Shown in pieces: positions 8,218 through 10,783 of a stretch of DNA of 10,783 nt. The notes under the pieces are model-generated. The model worked only from the letters and a program-made list of their open reading frames with translations. It was not told the origin of the DNA and did not search any database. Position 1 is the stretch's first letter. Each line of letters begins with the position of its first letter. Source of the stretch: Krasilnikovozyma curviuscula (Eukaryota; Basidiomycota; Tremellomycetes; Cystofilobasidiales; Mrakiaceae); NCBI GenBank assembly GCA_014825775.1, contig MVAQ01000380.1:1-10783 (forward strand). Direction: 5' to 3'. The position numbers and the translations under genes are program-made.

Positions 8218-9709
8218 ATGCAGCAGCAGCAGCTCGACGGTATTACGAGGTCGAAGCCGCTCGATCGGAATCAGCATCAGCATCACGCACTTGAAGAGAG
8301 TGAGCTGCAGACTCCAGCAGATGGAATTCGTTGGAGAGGATTTGTAGCAGGCAGTGCCTCTGGAATCACAAAAGTCGTAAGCAACTTCTTCGAAACATTC
8401 GTTGTCCCTTAGAGTGCGACGTTCGGTGTTCTCATTGGGCTAGCTGTTTTCTTGGATCGAACTGACTCACGTCTTGCTTCTTCATTATTCTTGTTCATGA
8501 TTCTTGCTCTCCTGGATGTTCCTTCGGCGTGTTTCTTTCGGGCCGCCATCCAATCGCGACTCCTCCGATTGTCGTTACACCTGGTTCGTTTTCTTCCTTA
8601 GATCCTTGGTTTCCCACTAGACACGGTGAAAATATTACTTCAATCATCTGAACCGGGAACTTATCCCAAACCGGAGCTGTACAACTGCTTCAAACAAACC
8701 ATTAACAAGAACGGCTTTCTTGGGCTCTATAAGGGTTCAAGTGTACCTTTCGTGGGTGAGCAGATATTTCAAAGATCTTCAAATGGGTTTGAGATGCGAC
8801 TTGATGCTTTGTCTTGTGCAGGATGGGCTATGACGGATTCTGCGATGCTGGGCACATTACACAATCTGCGACACCATCTGTTCACTCAGCCTAATGGAAG
8901 GTTCCAAGAAACAGATGAAGCAGGAAACAAGAGATTGACTCTCTCAGGCCATTTCTTAGCTGGTATGGGTGCTGGTTTGGTTGTTTTGCCTTTCTCACAT
9001 CCGATTGATCGCATCAAAAGTGAGTAGTTGACGTTGTAGTATTTGTTTCTTTGATGTCTAACATTCTTTGTCTTATGGTACTAGCTAAACTTCAATCTCA
9101 GCTGCATCTACCTGGGAATGCTCTTACTCGATTGCAACATCACTACCTGGCGACCTACTTCTTGCCGACATCAATGCTCCCACCACCTCCGCTCAAAGGA
9201 CCCATCAGCGCCTTCCATGCCATTGTACGTGAAGGCGGTTACATCAGTCTCTACCGTGGTCTCCTGTGGGGATCCGTGGTCCGCGGTGGGCTAGGAATCA
9301 TGTTTGTCAGCTACGAGTCCTTTTTCAGGTTCTGGTCCGATCACCACATGGGTCTCACACAGAAGACCATTTTGAGCAGCTTACCCGCCAGTTTAGTCTT
9401 CTGGAGCGTAGTGCTGCCGTTTGACAATCTGAAGAATCGAGTGCTGACAAGGGGTGCTGATAGCTACAAGACTACGCTTGAGCCGGTCAGAGAAATCTTC
9501 GCTGAAGGTGAGCCTGTTCGGCCCACCGACCATCTATTTCTGCTAAGAAAAAAGTAATCACTCATCCTCCTTTCTCTTTTATAGGTGGTGTCAGAGCGTT
9601 TTGGAGAGGCGCAGGGCCTACTATCTTGCGGGCTGGCGGCGTGAACGCTGTCGCATTGATGGTCTGGGAAGGCGTAATGAAGGTTCTTGGGGAAGGAAGA
9701 GTAGGTTAA
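8218..9709 (+). CDS. Mitochondrial carrier family (SLC25) transporter
   Basis: Exons 8218-8376, 8602-8755, 8822-9019, 9085-9507 and 9585-9709 give 1059 nt and 352 aa. Introns are 225, 66, 65 and 77 nt. The three-repeat carrier fold of the inner mitochondrial membrane is visible. The PxDxxK signatures are PLDTVK (58-63), PIDRIK (165-170) and PFDNLK (282-287). Matrix motifs are NGFLGLYKG (90-98), EGGYISLYRG (220-229) and EGGVRAFWRG (311-320). Six membrane helices are expected. The sequence favours the amino-acid/acylcarnitine branch (PLDTVK plus LYKG), but the substrate cannot be assigned. Length exceeds the usual 300 because of a glutamine/histidine-rich N-terminal tail and a proline-containing matrix loop (about 173-210). 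The first matrix motif has Asn where Glu/Asp is usual. The start at 8218 has A at -3; an in-frame ATG at 8161 would add 19 residues but has a weaker context. Confidence 0.93.
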
Positions 9710-10238
9710 TCGCGTTATCATGTTGTAAATTAGCTGCCCGTTGGGGCATTACACCACTCATAGATCTTTAAGGCTCGTAGATGGCTTTCTTATACACACC
9801 TCTAATGATCCATTGCACTCACTGACAGACTCGAAAGCTTGCCTCATTTCATGGACGAAGAAAAAAGGTGTGATGTTCCGTCTCTTGTCCTTTATCTATT
9901 GGAGAGTAATATATCAGCCTCTCACTCATGGCAGAGGGGGTGGACTGTAGCCCTGGCACGATCATCACAAGACGATTCCAATTTTAGGATTTCCATCTCT
10001 GCTATCTTATCTAGTTTCGATTGCCTCCGGCTGCAAGCATTCCGTTTCTATTCCTTACCCAACATTTCCCCCTTAACCTTCATACCTAAGTACGAGCTGC
10101 ACAAAGTTTCTGTTTTCCTCCTCGAGTCTCCCGAACAAGCAAAGTGGCGAGCGGCAAGGGCAGGTAGCTACATCAGCCAAATAATTCCTGACTCGGACGA
10201 CGACTGCCTCTCGACAGCACGACATCGATTTGGACGTA
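9710..10238. other. Intergenic spacer downstream of the carrier gene
   Basis: These 529 bp lie between the carrier stop and the next plus-strand start, so they should contain the carrier 3' UTR and the next promoter. TGTAAAT at 9723-9729 is a plausible 3'-end processing element. A 138-codon plus-strand frame (9839-10255) is open, but its product has no family features and mixed composition. I see no RNA gene or mobile element. Confidence 0.45.
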
Positions 10239-10783
10239 ATGGCACTGCTCGATGAGACCCCACAGTACCAGGCGTACCACCCTGCGGTCGTATCTCGTAA
10301 GTCACGCGTTTTCCTGGCGAACCAATTATAGGTCTGCCATTGAGTAGCTGATACCTTTTTCCGTGCTGCCTTTTGACCCAAATCTCCCTCCTCCCATGGA
10401 ATGAACAATGGCCTCTCGCTCTGCATCCTGGTATCACCAAACCTGTGTAGCTACAGCAGGCACACCTCAAACGGGAGATTTCTTGCTGGGGCCGAATAAA
10501 GAGTCGACTGACCAAAGACCCATGTCACCGCTCGAGAGTCCCAACAACCTCCACATGAGTCGCAGTAACGGCTCCGCAGAGGAGTTTGCTTTCAAAGAGG
10601 GCAGGAACGGCAGGAGGGGTAAAAGCGGCGGTGCATACACAGCTGGCGAGAGCGAGGGTACCGTGTGGACTTCAGCATCCAAGGTGAGCATGAAACGTCA
10701 GACAGACACCATGCGGATTATGATTAGAGTTCATATGGCTGGTCCCTTGAAGCCGAGTCCTCCGTCAAGCGCAAAATATTCTC
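10239..10783 (+). CDS. 5' part of an unrecognised gene, cut by the right edge
   Basis: A plausible model starts at ATG 10239 (G at -3 and +4) and encodes MALLDETPQYQAYHPAVVS. It uses donor GTAAGT at 10297 and acceptor CAG ending at 10459, then stays open through TGDFLLGPNKES, RPMSPLESPNN and EEFAFKEGRNGRRGK to TVWTSASK. Phases match, restoring an Arg codon. A good donor, GTGAGC, at 10684 with an AG at 10726-10727 would remove 44 nt and continue SSYGWSLEAESSVKRK to the edge; reading through is also open. An alternative unspliced start is ATG 10408 (ACAATGG context, in-frame stop just upstream). The product is hydrophilic with SP dipeptides and Gly/Arg stretches, and no domain is reached within the window. 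Identity unknown. Confidence 0.5.

Noticed and set aside
9839..10255. 138-codon plus-strand open frame
   Set aside because: No motif, mixed composition, and it runs into the start of the next gene in another frame; probably chance openness in a spacer.
1..10783. tRNA, rRNA, transposon, virus-derived or CRISPR sequence
   Set aside because: Read by eye on both strands; no tRNA T-loop context, terminal inverted repeats, polymerase/integrase motifs or regularly spaced repeats were seen.

Overview
The window looks like nuclear DNA of an intron-rich basidiomycete yeast, most likely a tremellomycete (Cryptococcus/Kwoniella-like). This is inferred from many 58-90 nt GT-AG introns, very short intergenic spacers, genes on both strands, and the protein families present. 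No rRNA, tRNA, transposon or CRISPR array was recognised.

Layout, left to right. (1) 1-275: upstream region with a small direct repeat. (2) 276-3418, plus strand: a 13-exon gene for a 738-residue bifunctional pseudouridine-degrading enzyme. An N-terminal pseudouridine-5'-phosphate glycosidase (PsuG) is fused to a C-terminal PfkB-type kinase (PsuK-like), behind an arginine-rich N-terminus that looks like a mitochondrial presequence. (3) 3851-6845, plus: a three-exon gene for a 956-residue acidic, serine/proline-rich, low-complexity protein, presumably nuclear. A short N-terminal segment weakly resembles the centromeric histone chaperone Scm3/HJURP; otherwise it is unrecognised. An in-frame upstream ORF lies just before it. 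(4) 8020-7175, minus: SEM1/DSS1, the small acidic proteasome-lid/TREX-2/BRCA2-associated protein, in four exons. One of its introns appears to be GC-AG. (5) 8218-9709, plus: a five-exon mitochondrial carrier (SLC25) gene, head to head with SEM1 across about 200 bp and preceded by a 7-codon upstream ORF. (6) 10239 to the right edge, plus: the 5' end of an unrecognised gene.

The genes do not form an operon or an obvious pathway. The only functional coupling the sequence supports is inside gene 1, where kinase and glycosidase together turn pseudouridine into uracil and ribose-5-phosphate. Genes 1 and 5 may both act in mitochondria. SEM1 and the carrier probably share a bidirectional promoter, and the acidic-protein gene and SEM1 converge with a 329 bp spacer. 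All exon models were built by hand from splice consensus, reading phase and family conservation. I see no clearly new multi-gene system; the most open question is the identity of the 956-residue acidic protein.
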